In this document: positions 52,009-63,923 of the stretch, one piece after another
How the letters are laid out: each line of letters starts with the position of its first letter
Numbering within the stretch: position 1 is the stretch's first letter
NCBI RefSeq assembly: GCF_036324505.1
Contig: NC_086360.1
Coordinates: forward strand, 3,059,546 to 3,123,545
Reading direction: 5' to 3'
Length of the DNA: 64,000 bases
From: Eleginops maclovinus
Lineage: Eukaryota > Chordata > Actinopteri > Perciformes > Eleginopidae
The notes under the pieces: generated by a model
Told to the model about the DNA's origin: nothing
Seen by the model: the letters and a program-made list of their open reading frames with translations, nothing else
Databases searched by the model: none
Position numbers and translations under genes: made by a program

Positions 52009-52863
52009 GCATTCACAATATAGTTAAGTTGCCAGCACTGTGAACCCAGAAATGTGGAGTACCCCAACGTTTTATTTTAGAAATGCAAAGTGCGGGTCTC
52101 AGCTCATAGAAACTGCCAGATGCTAACTTGCATATGTTGGTCAATTTGCACAACAAGCATCAGTTGTATTAATTAAAATGATGGCATTCTAGGCTATATA
52201 AACAATAGTAAAACAAAAAATGACCTTGCTGATTTGGACCGTTTTGGAGTGGTTTGGGGGCTTATTGGGGATGCTGAGTCCATCTGATATTTTCAGGATT
52301 AAAAATGGCAGTTTAAACCTTAGAGTGGCCATATTTGTACTCTGTGGGATGATTTTGATTACCATGAGCACTGTTGCAACTATTGGATTTAGAAAGCACA
52401 AGATGAAAAGGATTACCTCTAATGTGGACCATTGTTTTTCAAATAAATAGGCCATGTGTCCAATCGAAATGATCCAGAAACCCCTAAATCTTCCAAATGG
52501 ATCCAAAATTAATGAAAATCAGCCCACCGAGAGTACAAATATTGGCATTTTCTGCTTAATGCTGCCATTTTTTTTATCCTTAAATGTCAGAAATGGACTA
52601 AGCATCCTCAATAACCCCCAAAACCACTCCAAAATGGTCTAAATCTGACAAGCCATGTCCACACTATTGTCCACATATAATGGTAAAGATAGCAAATCAA
52701 CACAACTTATGCTCATTGTGCAAATTGTCCAACATATGCAAGTTACAGTAGCATCCGGCAGTTTCTATGAGCTGGGGACCCCTACTATACATTTCTAACA
52801 TGAAACGTTGGGGTGCTCCATGAGCTCGCAACTAGACTACTATGTTCACATGCATCTCAGATC
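52009..52863. mobile_element. Large foldback element (long imperfect palindrome, about 855 bp)
   Basis: Nearly the whole unit is inverted about a centre near 52436. Paired blocks, with the right-hand arm reverse-complemented, include CCCCAACGTTT (about 52063 and 52810), CTCATAGAAACTGCC (about 52105 and 52770), AACTTGCATATGTTGG (about 52126 and 52740), TTTTGGAGTGG (about 52242 and 52630) and CCAATATTTGTACTCT-like blocks (about 52330 and 52535). Arms are over 400 bp each with scattered mismatches and small gaps. There is no transposase. Such structure fits a foldback/snap-back MITE. Confidence 0.82.
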
Positions 52864-55396
52864 ACATCTGAATGTGGCAGGAGGCTTGGCGTTCCAGTGG
52901 GCCCAGGTGCAGTGTGTGTAATATGTAGAGGTTCCTTCTGATTGGCTAGATCAAGAGGAAATGCTGCATTTTGATTTGTGCAGACGCTGGCTAGTCCACA
53001 TTGCCAAGCTCCCTGTTCCACCATCTCCATTAGCTTCCACGTTGTACCTAGCTTCTCTTAGAAACTACAATGTAAGAGTTATGAAGTAAGATGCTTTATC
53101 ACCTCAGATCACTGTGTATATGATCATAGATAATCTTGAAACTAGTATTTTTTGAGCCGTGTATTCTTTAAGTTTGTAAACCAAGAACGGGTGCATATCA
53201 GAACTGTACGGTGGGGGTATTTTAACAACCTTGTATACCTAGTACACAAACTTTTGAATACAAGACTATCTATGCAGAAATGTTTTTTTAAAGGTTCAAC
53301 AAGCTTTTAAAAGACTAATGTAGCTTTTTGTTTTTTCTAATTTATTCTTCAGTTTACTTCAGTGGAGGGTATGTCCTTCATGAATAATCCCTAGCATCTC
53401 ATTCATTTTCTATTTATTTATAGAGTCTTTTATCTTCACTTTCATTGTTTTGTCATCTGCTTACCAAGATAATAAATATCATCTGGGGTAAAGGTATTAT
53501 TTCCAGCTTGTTATTTTCAATGTGTATCTTATCTGCTTTGATATCTATATCTCTACTCACAAGCATCCTTCTCTTATTCTATTCACACCTGCTGTCCCTT
53601 TTCACTCAGCGCAACAACACACGTCTTCCAGGAGGGTCTGAGAACTGCACATAATGACATAATCATGTCAAAATGAAGTCTTAATTGTTTTGTTTTTTTA
53701 CAAAACCTTTTATTCCCCAACTGGAAAACTATTTATCAAAGTGTTAATAAGTGGTGAATGGGAAAACAGGTAAACTCATACAGCCCTAAAACAGCCTACC
53801 CATGATGAAAAGCAAAAAAGAACTTTAGATTTGCTCCTGAATTTCTTTTATGAACACCAATTGTATAGTTTTTGAAGTATACGTTTAACTGCCAGAAGTA
53901 AAGAGCTAATGTTTGGTTATAAACAAACAACAGTTGCATGGCTGCGCATCATCCCCGCTAAGCTAAAGGCGGCTAATGTTTGGTATGATGGTGGTAGTCT
54001 CAGTTAGCCACTTATGAGCAACTGCTGTTATTAGGACACTGAAGCTTTTAACCGTCACCAGTGGGATATTGTATGTATGTTATGTTATGGGTCATTCCAG
54101 AATTGGAGGACATTTTCTGTCCCACCTATGAAATAAAAATAAAAATCCATGTCCAAAATGCTAAAACATTCACTTGTTGTGCAGGATATACTTGTCCTTA
54201 GACAAAATGAATATTCATTTGTAGAAAAACTTGTTTCAAAATATCAAATAGCTCTCGATCACCCCCTAAAATAGCTATTTCTCTTGTCCTTCCTTTTGGT
54301 GATCAACTTGCATGTCAAATATAACATTTAAAATGTTTGAAACTATTATTGTGTTGATACGTCTCTTGTAAAGGTCAAAGCAATGTGTTAAATCATACAC
54401 ATGTTTTAAATAACAGTTATTTTACACTAAAGGTGTGTCCCTCAACATGCGCACAACCCTGTTACAGAAACCTATTAAGCTTGGCACAGGAAGTGAAAAA
54501 ACATCATCAAACCATGCTGCCATGGGTAGACCATAGGTTACTCCTCTCTATTATTTTACATATTTTTCTTATTTTTTCAGATTCATTCATTCATTCAAAG
54601 TTATCTTTCTTTTGTCAAAGTTTGTCTTTGCCTTGAAAGTAGCATTACATTCCGCAGCTAGCATTAGTTCCTCAGGTAAAAGCTAACAAGTCAGATTTGC
54701 AACTCTGTGACTATAGTTAGAGTAAATACAGTTGCAGAGTTGAATTAACTGCAGTATAATTTATTATTTCTTTAGTAAAAAGATCAAATGTTTGTATGAT
54801 TTAGCATGTTTAAATGTTTTACTGTATTTTTCCAGATTATAAATGGCCTTTTTTTGTTATTGGCACCATGAAGCCTAATCATGTTAATGTTGCAAAAATT
54901 AACCTTTTTTCTTATCAGTTAACTCTAAATGAACAAAACTGTGTTTAAATTAAAGTTAGATCAAGAGGCTAATAAACATTTTTAGAATTAATTTCTAATG
55001 TTTTCAAAGTTCTAGCCCACCATTGACTGCTGTTAATACGTTTTGAAGTCTAAATGTCCTCTAATTCTGCAATAACCCAGATACAATCTTTAAACAGGAT
55101 TTATATACCATAATGTAAAGGGAGAAAATAAGACAGGGAACAAATGCCCTTAAACATTTGAATGAATATATATATAGTGAAATGAGCATAACACTGATGC
55201 ATGTATCAACAAACATTTTTTTAAAGTAAAATACAGACCTAAAAAAATTAACAAATGACATGTCTACATTTCAGTTTCTCTCTGGATTTACACAATGACC
55301 TAATTGTCTGATTTTTTTTAATAACGTATTTGTTTTCTAACAAGTAAAAGTGCTGCAAATCTTCCAGAGTGGGTCTTTAGACTGTGTACAGGCCCT
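52864..55396. other. No gene; partial dispersed repeat at 53.87-54.05 kb
   Basis: The segment with CTAAGCTAAAGGCGGCTAAT belongs to the 51.3-kb MITE family. The rest is AT-rich without recognised content. Confidence 0.4.
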
Positions 55397-56410
55397 CAGA
55401 GGTGGTAGAAGTACTCTGATCTTGTACTTGAGTAAAAGTAGAAGTACTCAGATCTTGTACTTGAGTAAAAGTAGAAGTACTCAGATCTTGTACTTTAGTA
55501 AAAGTAGAAGTACTCAAATCTTGTACTTGAGTAAAAGTAGAAGTACTCAGATCTTGTACTTGAATAAAGTAGAAGTACCAGAGTGTAGGAATACTCTGTT
55601 ACAGTAAAAGTCCTGCATTCTAAATGTTCCTCCAGTGAAAGTAGAAGTACTCAGATCTTGTACTTGAGTAAAAGTAGAAGTACTCAGATCTTGTACTTGA
55701 GTAAAAGTAGAAGTACTCAGATCTTGTACTTGAGTAGAAGTACTCAGATCTTGTACTTGAGTAAAAGTAGAAGTACTCAGATCTTGTACTTTAGTAAAAG
55801 TAGAAGTACTCAGATCTTGTACTTGAGTAAAAGTAGAAGTACTCAGATCTTGTACTTGAGTAAAGTAGAAGTACTCTGATCTTGTACTTGAGTAAAAGTA
55901 GAAGTACCAGAGTGTAGGAATACTCTGTCACAGTAAAAGTCCTGCATTCAAAATGTTCCTCCAGTGAAAGTAGAAAGTACTCTCTTCTAAATGTACTTAA
56001 AGTAGCGACAGTAAAAGTAGTCATTGTTTGATTGGTCCATTTCAGAATAATATCTCTGATATGTTTTATAATTATTGATCATTAAAGTGTTCTCAGAGCT
56101 GGTAAAGGTGCAGCTAGTTTGAATGGCTTTGTATACTGCAGGGTAGCTGCTGGATTTACTGCAGGTGAACTAAAGTCTGATTTAAGGGCTGATTATATTT
56201 ACCATCATTAATCCAGATCTGTAAAGGAACCAAAGTTATTACATACATGTAGTGGAGTAAAAGTACAGCATTTACCTCTGAATTGTATTGGGGCAGAAGT
56301 ACAAAGTAGCAAATAATTTAAATACTCAAGTAAAGTAACAGACCCTCAACATTGTACGTAAGTATGCCTACTGTACTTTAGTAAATCTATTTAGTTACTT
56401 TACACCACTG
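55397..56410 (-). mobile_element. hAT-type MITE of the 'AAGTACTTTTACT' family, copy B (inverted)
   Basis: It runs from CAGAGGTGGTAGAAGTACT to TTACTTTACACCACTG, 1,014 bp. The flanks CAGGCCCT (55389-55396) and CAGGTCCT (56411-56418) form an 8-bp TSD with one mismatch. It contains the same unique interior as the 11.6-kb copy in opposite orientation, plus two blocks of the 33-bp minisatellite (about 55420-55570 and 55640-55905). Confidence 0.9.
55640..55905 (-). repeat. 33-bp minisatellite, second array
   Basis: Tandem 33-bp units contain AGAAGTACTCAGATCTTGTA; one unit is shortened near 55740. A related block lies at 55420-55570, separated by the CCTGCATTCTAAATGTTCC segment that normally precedes the array once. 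The array plus its flank has therefore been duplicated. Confidence 0.9.
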
Positions 56411-56500
56411 CAGGTCCTGTACCAACCAACAGTGCAGAGGCTGTGTCCTGCGATGATGTGACGGTGACGGATGGAGGAGGGAGGGGCTGGGAGGCTGCCG

Positions 56501-56501
<1 letters not shown>

Positions 56502-56590
<89 letters not shown>
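56502..56590. repeat. (CA)n microsatellite, 89 bp
   Basis: Uninterrupted CA tract immediately upstream of the CpG-rich exon-like segment. Confidence 0.98.
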
Positions 56591-56591
<1 letters not shown>

Positions 56592-56674
56592 CAGCCGCTA
56601 CAGGGAAGATGGAGGATGGTGTGGCAGCGGCGGAGCGGACCTCTAGCCTGCAGCAACATTGCAGCTGAAAGCGG
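56591..56674 (+). promoter_or_regulatory. Candidate noncoding first exon/promoter of a downstream gene (possibly apba1)
   Basis: GC-rich sequence ends in the strong donor AGCGG|GTGAGT at 56674/56675, followed by CpG-rich DNA to about 56.85 kb. AAGATGGAGG resembles a YY1 site. The only ATG frame here (56609-56668) is 19 codons and stops before the donor, so this would be 5' UTR. In human the next gene beyond PTAR1 in this orientation is APBA1, which has a noncoding first exon and a very long first intron. The name is inferred from synteny, not sequence. Confidence 0.45.
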
Positions 56675-57815
56675 GTGAGTGAGCCTCCTGTTCGCCCCAT
56701 ACTGGGCTCACTGTTAGTGGACAGCGACGACACAACCCGGGGAGACAGACAGCCCTACGGCGGGTCTGTTCGCACCGAGCGGACGGTGTGTTGTCGAGGC
56801 TCGGTTTGTTGACTGTTTGAGGAGGGGCTACGGGAAAAGATAACGGTAGAGAAAATGCAACACAGATATGAGAAAAACTGCTCTGGCTATATTCTCCCCA
56901 CGATATGCACCATAGACTGCGCGGACGAGGCTTTGTGCTGATATTGAAGCGGTCCATAGGGCCCTGTTTGTGGCAGGTGCAGAGTCCCAGCAGGGCTAAC
57001 CACAATCTGGTCATCACGGTGGCCTGGTTGGGTCTTCTTGAGTATCGTGGCTCCCTTGATTATGTTTCTGTCAAAGCAGGACCCAGCTTGTGTTCTGTGT
57101 GATGCAGACACATACCGTATGTTCTGCAGAGCCTGTTTGTTGTTGAGAGATGCTGCAGGTTACTGTCTGGCTGCAGCATCTCATGCAACAGGGAAAACCA
57201 GGTTTTAAGTTCACATTCTGAATTGAAGTGAAACCAAAATAGCATTTAGCCATATCTCTTTGTACAAAAGCTGCTTTCCTTCTAGAATCGTATTATTGAT
57301 ATTTTTACATTAAAGGGAAATAAATACGTTTTGAGGGAAAATCCTTTTTATATCAGCAGCTTTATGGGGCGTGGCAGTGCCCGAATTTGATTGACAGCAG
57401 GTGTAGGCTTAACCCCAGCAGGGAAAAAAGAAACAACGTAAACAATAGCTAGCTTACAAACCACAGCTGAGTTATTAGCAGTGGTGCTGAAGAGTCAGGA
57501 CTCTCAGAGGGAGGTTTGCAGTAGGCTTGGGCGATGGGACAATATTTTTGGTCAACAAGATACTGATTAGCCACCATATTGTTCTTAACTTCTACTTAAT
57601 GGAAACATATTCAATGATGCACCGCCTGTTTGGAATTTTTTCCTATAGTCTGTATCTCTCTTTCTCCTTTATCTTGTCATATCTATATGTATCACCCAGT
57701 GTGTCCCTATATATATTTAGATTTGACAAAGTATTTGGTGAACCGTTTTAGATGTTGGGAAGGAACTACTCAAATCTCAATGGAGCTAATGGCGTCAGGA
57801 CGCCGACAGATGGCT
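56675..57815. other. No recognised gene
   Basis: CpG-rich to about 56.85 kb, then ordinary sequence. A CTTGGGCGATGGGACAATAT block near 57524 resembles an hAT-MITE end but has no partner. Confidence 0.4.
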
Positions 57816-58870
57816 TGGTTCTTGTTCTTTATTGGGATCCCCATTAGCACTAGCATGATCATTGGCTATTCTTCCTGGGGTTCTCACACACACAATCAAA
57901 CATAAAACAAACAAACAGCTCATAATTTCACGCAATTTACAATGCAATATGAAGTGAAAACTAAAATGGTCATCCAATTTTAACCTTAAGGTAATACAAA
58001 AATACAAATAATTGTGCATAATAATACATAGCCACAGGCACAGTTCAATTATACTTTATAATGCTGAGATGATTTTTAGCTACCTTTTGAATTGTACATG
58101 AGAATTTTCCTGAATGATATGGACCGGTAAAGAATTCCAGCTCACCATGGCTCTGTACGTCACTGTTTTCTGTCTCATATTTGCTTTAGATTTGGGTAAT
58201 ATGAACCTCCCTTCTATTGCATGTCGTGTTTGATAGTTATGTTGAGCATACTATGCTATAAAGCTTTGTGATAATATATGTGGTAAGTGCGTCACTGTAA
58301 TATTTCTGACACAATTTAACAAAGTATAAGAATCGGAGGATGAAACCCTTAGGCTTAACCATTTCAGTTTCTCCAGCATTTCTGTTACTCTGGTCCTGCA
58401 GGAGCACTGCAGTGCACATCGGGCTGCCTTATTTTGTGTTACTAGTAGTTTGTTTAAGTCTTTTTCAGCAGCGCTATACCAAATAACAAAGCAATAATCA
58501 AGCTGCGACAGAACCAAAGCATCTAGAACCTGTCTACTGACATCTATTGGCAAATATTTAACAATTCTCTTTACAAGTGATACACCCCTTCCCATTTCAC
58601 ATACAACATTTTCAATTTGTTTAGACCAAGATCATTTGTGATCCAGGGTTATACCTAGCAATTTTGTCTCCTTGAACTGTTCAATTTGAATATGGTTGAA
58701 ATTTAATTACAATTTGAGTTCACCTTTTAACTGATGATTTGATCCTATTATTAAAGATTTTATTTTTCCAGCATTAATTACGAACTTATTACTTATCTCT
58801 TATTCTCTTATCAATTATAGGTCTTTGTTCATAAAGTTACTCAGCTCAGTTCTGCTGGTACAGCCAGAGG
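57816..58870 (-). pseudogene. CR1/Rex1-like LINE, 3' fragment with RT C-terminus
   Basis: Reading leftward from about 58.8 kb, relic coding sequence (KETKLLGITLDHK, then MGRGVSLVKRIVKYLP, VLDALVLSQLDYC and NKAARCAL) is the C-terminal part of a non-LTR reverse transcriptase. A 3' UTR follows that ends in GGGGATCCCAATAAAGAAC at about 57823-57841. One open stretch (58251-58595) remains; upstream is frame-broken. The LSQLDYC...W..A wording is like Rex1/CR1-group elements; the clade is not certain. Confidence 0.75.
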
Positions 58871-59054
58871 CTTGTTGCCTAATTTTTCAGAACTGGACTA
58901 CAGTGGGTGCAGTCTGCTCACCAGGAACTGAATCCTGGGATTGATGTAGGACTGCTCCACCATTCGGAGGGTGAAGAAAATGTTGCTTCTGTTTCATACT
59001 TGGTGCTGCATTGACCCCAATTTGACTGGCAGGCTTAAAGTTACATATTACAGA

Positions 59055-59345
59055 GTTAGGGACTCTGTAGGCCCTGGTCCTGGAGGTTTAGAACTCTCTG
59101 TCCAGGTTCTGGAGGCAAAGGCCTCTCAGTCCTGATCCTTAGGGAATCTTATTTCTGGTTCTGGAGGTTAGAGACTCTGAGTTCTTGAGGTCAAAGTCTC
59201 TCAGTTCTGGTCCTGGAAGTCAGGGGCTCTGTAATGGTCCTCAAGGTTAATGAATCTTATTTCTGGTTCTTGAGGTTAGGAACTCCATCCTGGTCCTGGA
59301 AGGCTAGGGACACTAAGTCATAGTCCTGGAGGTTAGGGTCTCTTC
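59055..59345. repeat. Degenerate minisatellite, period about 30-60 bp
   Basis: Imperfect repeats of TCCTGGAGGTTAGGGACTCT-like units (TTCTGGTTCTGGAGGTTAG and similar) occur ten or so times. GAATCTTATTTCTGGTTCT recurs twice. It looks like an old tandem array. Confidence 0.75.
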
Positions 59346-62300
59346 TTGTAATCCTGACGAGTTACACATTAAATTAAAGAAAATTGTAATGGAAAAGATG
59401 TAGTGATGGTCTTAAATAAACATGGAAGCCTGACTGATAATGTAAACGATCAAATTAAAAGTTGCTCTAGTCTTCCATTAGTGGTGATCCAATGGGATCT
59501 TTTTAGTTTGGAGGTCACATGCCTTTTTCACTTGAAGCTTATTTGTTCAGTGTGTGCTACTTTAGAAAAGCAACATAGTGAGGCAGCCGATGAGTAGGGA
59601 GGGCATCGAGGGCATTTCAACTAGGACAGCAGAGTGAACCTGTGAGAGTGTGTATGCCCATCAGCACTCACAAAGCACACACTCTCTCTTGGGTTGTGGC
59701 TGCTTAGTACTCTTGCTGCTTAGTCATAGACATACAGAGGCCATTAGTTGCCTCTCCCTCAGCTTTGTTTCCTGTTACCAGCTTCCTTAACAGCTCTTGG
59801 GTGTTAAATTGCTGTGGTAGGACAGATATCATGCAGGTTAATATTAAAATCACAACATAAGACATACATCAAGACAATATGGGAATTTCTTCCATTTGTC
59901 CAGGAGAAGAAAATCTTCTACGACACGTGGACAGACACAATTGCACATTTTCTAATGGATGTCCTATTTCCTAGGGTTTGATTATTCAGTCAGTTGTGCT
60001 TTTCATTCCATTGCCATTAATCCAAGTTTTTCCAGAAATCAGGGCAAATAAAGATAGTTGCAAACCAAACAGCTTTGTGCCAGTGATATTAGTTTTTTAT
60101 TGAGTTCCCTCTCCTGCAAAAAGCAACCAGATCCATTTTATGGTGGAGCTGCCTGTGCCAATGTTCGTTATCCGGTCAAACCTGTTTGTTTATGTCCTTC
60201 CATATTTAGTGTGCTGCAGTGGTGCATGGAACCTGTTGCTAGCATAAACTACAAACTGTAGTTCTCCGTTAATGTCGTGTTCATTGCTAACCTAAGCGAG
60301 CAGGCAAAATGTCGCCACGCAGAGACTTCAGAGAAGCAAGAAGATTTTTACTGTTCTGTTGTTTCTCCATCTCATTCATCTCTGACTCCAGCAGTGGTTG
60401 TGGTGTCTGCAGGGTAGGCTAGGATAAATACCGGGAGAATTGTCAATTCTGCTTCTACATTTTCACAGCTAAATTGAAAGCTGATGTACAATATTCTAAA
60501 TTACTTTATCCTCTGTCACTGTGTCCACATTAGGATAGGATTCCAGTGTTTTTAACAACCAGTGTACTCTGGGCAACCAGGATCACAGTTGATCGTTTTG
60601 TTTGCATTGGTCTGTGATCTTCTTGAGTATTTCTGGGTTGTCCTGTTTCTTTCTAGCAAACATGATAATATAGTTTCCATACAACAGACATTTGATCTTC
60701 CTGCCTGCAGTTTGAGCCCTGACGTCACTGTAACCTTCATTCTGCGACTTATTCTCCATTTGTCTTACCATTAGATGGCTGAGGCTTGACTATTTCACGA
60801 GGTGGTCTCCCATGTGCCATCACATTCTTCGACAAAATGACTCTTTAAGTGTGATGGTGTCACTTTCCATGAATTTAAGGCCAATTGATTGTCCATGGTT
60901 CCTCCAGATGTTTGTACTGACTTACCTTTTCATCCAATCCTCATTTAAAAGTGTTTGCCCTGATCCATGCGATCAATGGGATAATGTGAAAAAAATGTGT
61001 TTTCTGTAACTGTCCAAGTCTGTTCACATTTTCATTTCCATTAACCAGTCTTTAAACACTGCCAGAGCCCATACTGTCTTCCTGTTGGTGTTTACTTCCT
61101 GTATTTCTTCTTCTGCTGTTCCCCTTTAGTGTTAACTTCCTGTCCGTCAGTGTAATTTGTGTGTTATAGAGTATTCACAACCTCTGATATGTCCAAATTA
61201 ATCAGATCAGAATTGAGCATTCAACAAAGCTGTGTAATAAATAATGAGATATTGCTACAAACTAAATATGTCATGCGTAGATCTCATGGCATTAATATTT
61301 CTTAAAAACTCATATGGCTTCTCCCCTGAGTTGGGATTGATGAGGGTATATTTAGAATAATCTCTATCCATTTTCTACGAGATCATCAATGTTGCAGTTT
61401 CCGCTTTCTTCGACTCTTTGTTGGTCAGCAACAAGCAGACAGCTCCACTGCTGCCCACTAGCTTTAGTTTCAGCCTGTTTGTCTCAGGCCCTTTTGTGTC
61501 CATGTCATTGGACGGTGGCTGTGGCAGCCTGCTGTCAGCCGCCCGCTTAGACAAAAGGAGAATAAAATAAATGGACATCTTGGCAGACATGGAAAAGGAG
61601 CCCTTCGCCACCGGCAAATAGCATCTCTATTTGTTCGAAAGCTCCTGTATCATCCCCAGAGAGGCCATGTAATCCTCGAGCCTCAGTTGGAATACATTCA
61701 GGTTAGGCAAATACACGAGGAAATGGTAACAAGCTGAATCCATTTGACGATGTACATTTCTGCCTCCTTGAGCATTTCAGTCCGCCTGAGGCAGAGGGTT
61801 TAAAAGCACAGTCATTGTCAGCTAAGAAGTCATGGAGAGCAGGAGCAGACGGAAAGGTTGTGGTTTTGCTTTATTTTGATGACACACTTGTCACAGTAGA
61901 GGCACAAAATACTAATATTAAACGGAAAATGAGCAGAGTAAGTCCTCTTTAAATTGTTCTACTCATTCTGCCAGTGGCACGGTGGCCGGTGAGTCAGGAC
62001 GGTGTGGGCGGAAGCGTGGTCCTTGCTGTGTCAGGTCTCTTTTCTCCTGGCTTGGTGTTTTCCAGCCTATAGTTAGAATGATAGTGTTTCTGTCTGTGCT
62101 AGCAATGTGATTTTGTCGGGAGCGTCCTCACTGTCTCACTATTGCCCCACTGCCATGATCTCTGCTTTCATTCAGGGGAGCACTGGGATTTAAAGGATCA
62201 TTTTTTATTAATACAACATGATTGTTTGTCTAACTTACTAATTGTTGAGAACTGGATATGCATTGTACATATACCTAATCAAGCCAACAGTTTATACAGA

Positions 62301-62759
62301 CGCAGTGAAATGTGAAAATCAAATCTCATGAAATTGTTTCCTGTCTGGTTATTTTATCTATTCAAATGACAAACAGAATTGTAGTGCAAAACAGGCAAAG
62401 CTGAAATGCTGACAGGAAGTCCTTCCATGCCCATACAGCCAATGGACATGCATTTGTGTCGGCCTGCTGGTGCGTGGATGACGTGTCTTTATCCACAGTC
62501 CAGCCACCCACAGCTCCTGACTTCAGCGAGTGTGTAAGTCTTTCTAGACTCACACTTGTGTCGTGTGAAAAACGAGCAGGGGGGCTGTAAAAATGCGGTG
62601 GGGAGAATCAGACGCCTCACCCCTGTTTTACATTTTGAATGTTTTATAACTGGCCTAATGTTTTCTTAACTCAGGGAAAGGCAAACTTTGGTAATATATT
62701 GAAATTATATTAACTGGAACTACAGCACATCAATATGATGGCTTCATAATGCTGATACA
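59346..62759. other. No gene recognised
   Basis: No exon or transposon end could be supported in 3.4 kb. About 61105-61165 is an inverted match to 45805-45860 (ACTAAAGGGAACAGCAGAAG), a short dispersed repeat. It would be intronic if the exon at 56.6 kb is real. Confidence 0.4.
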
Positions 62760-63165
62760 TTGGAAGGGTTTTTGTTAGTTTTATTTTGAACTATATCTTC
62801 CTCCTTGTGTCTTGTCTGGTGTCACTTCCTGTGTTTGCCCTCCTGTGTCTGATTGTGTCATTGTGCTCACCTGTTGCCCTTGTGTTTCTCCTCCCCTCCC
62901 CAGCTGTGTCTTGTCCTGTGATTACCCTTCTGTGTATTTAGTCTTGTCTTTCCTTTTACTCCTTGTTCGTTCGTCGTCGCTTTCCCCATGGTCTGTAACT
63001 CATTTCTTGTTCTCTCCATGTTTGTCTCAGTCATGCTCCGCTGTAGTATATGTTAGGTTCTTTCTTGTTTAATTGTAACCGGCTTTTTTGATTAAAGCTC
63101 GCTTTTTGTTGAAACCTTTTTGATTACCGTTACGGCACTTGTGTCCTATTTCCCCAACCCTGACA
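62760..63165. mobile_element. Diverged LTR related to the 26.2-kb solo LTR
   Basis: It shares GTTTTATTTTGAA, CCTCCTGT...GATTGTG...TCACCT, TTGTGTTTCTCCTCCC and a CCCTGACA terminus in the same order as the 26219-26516 LTR. The 5' end has lost the TGTCA terminus and no TSD is seen. Confidence 0.55.
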
Positions 63166-63498
63166 TACTGTACATAACATATCTTTGGAGTTATTAATAT
63201 GTGTTGAGAAGATTAATTAAACTAGCTGCACATTGAAAGTAGTTGAAATGTACACACACATTTTCTTTGGACGAATCGGAATTTATCTTTGCATTGGTCC
63301 CCTTGACAAAAAGTGAATGGGAGTATTTTGTTGGATTTTGGACCAGTGCTGAAAATAAGCTCTGTGGCTAACTATTGTTTAGGATACTGACACGTTTTGT
63401 TTTAGCAGGATGATCTCCACATTTTACTACTTTACAATTTATATGATTTTAGAAGCATAAATGCAATCTTCAGAGGTAAATAACTTTGGACTTTAAAG

Positions 63499-63923
63499 CA
63501 GGGGTGTCCAAACTTTTTTCACCGAGGGCCACATACAGAAAAATATACAAAGAGCTGGGCCACTTATAGAGGTGAATATCGCCTCATAAGTTAAGTTATA
63601 AGTTAGCAAAACAAATCAAATGTAGGTGAATAATGCGCGATACTTTCAAATGGTTTCAGGAAAAAACAGACTACATCCCCTCTGTCTTTAGGGTTTCATT
63701 AATTGTGTTGGCAGAAAATGTTTTAAATTCTAAATGATTGAATTTATTTGAAATTGGGCTCATTAATATATTTTAACATATATATTTGAGAAGTACAATA
63801 TAAGACAAGCAAAAGTTTAATTTGTGGGCCATATTGCATTATACTTTTAGAATTTGCTGAGGGCCGATTCAAAATGGCCTGCGGGCCGCATTTGGCCCCC
63901 GGGCCGTAGTTTGGACACCCCTG
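63499..63923. mobile_element. hAT-type MITE (CAGGGGTGTCCAAAC ends), 425 bp
   Basis: CAGGGGTGTCCAAAC and its inverted copy GTTTGGACACCCCTG (with one base of slack) enclose GGGCC-rich subterminal sequence. A perfect 8-bp TSD CTTTAAAG lies at 63491-63498 and 63924-63931. It is inserted in a partial copy of the 51.3-kb MITE family (about 63340-63490 and 63932 onward). Confidence 0.92.

Noticed and set aside
55420..55905. CRISPR-like array of 33-bp direct repeats
   Set aside because: Units are contiguous with no unique spacers, and the organism is a vertebrate.
61375..61617. 80-codon minus-strand frame with a hydrophobic patch
   Set aside because: No family resemblance and no exon signals. Frames of this length are common by chance.
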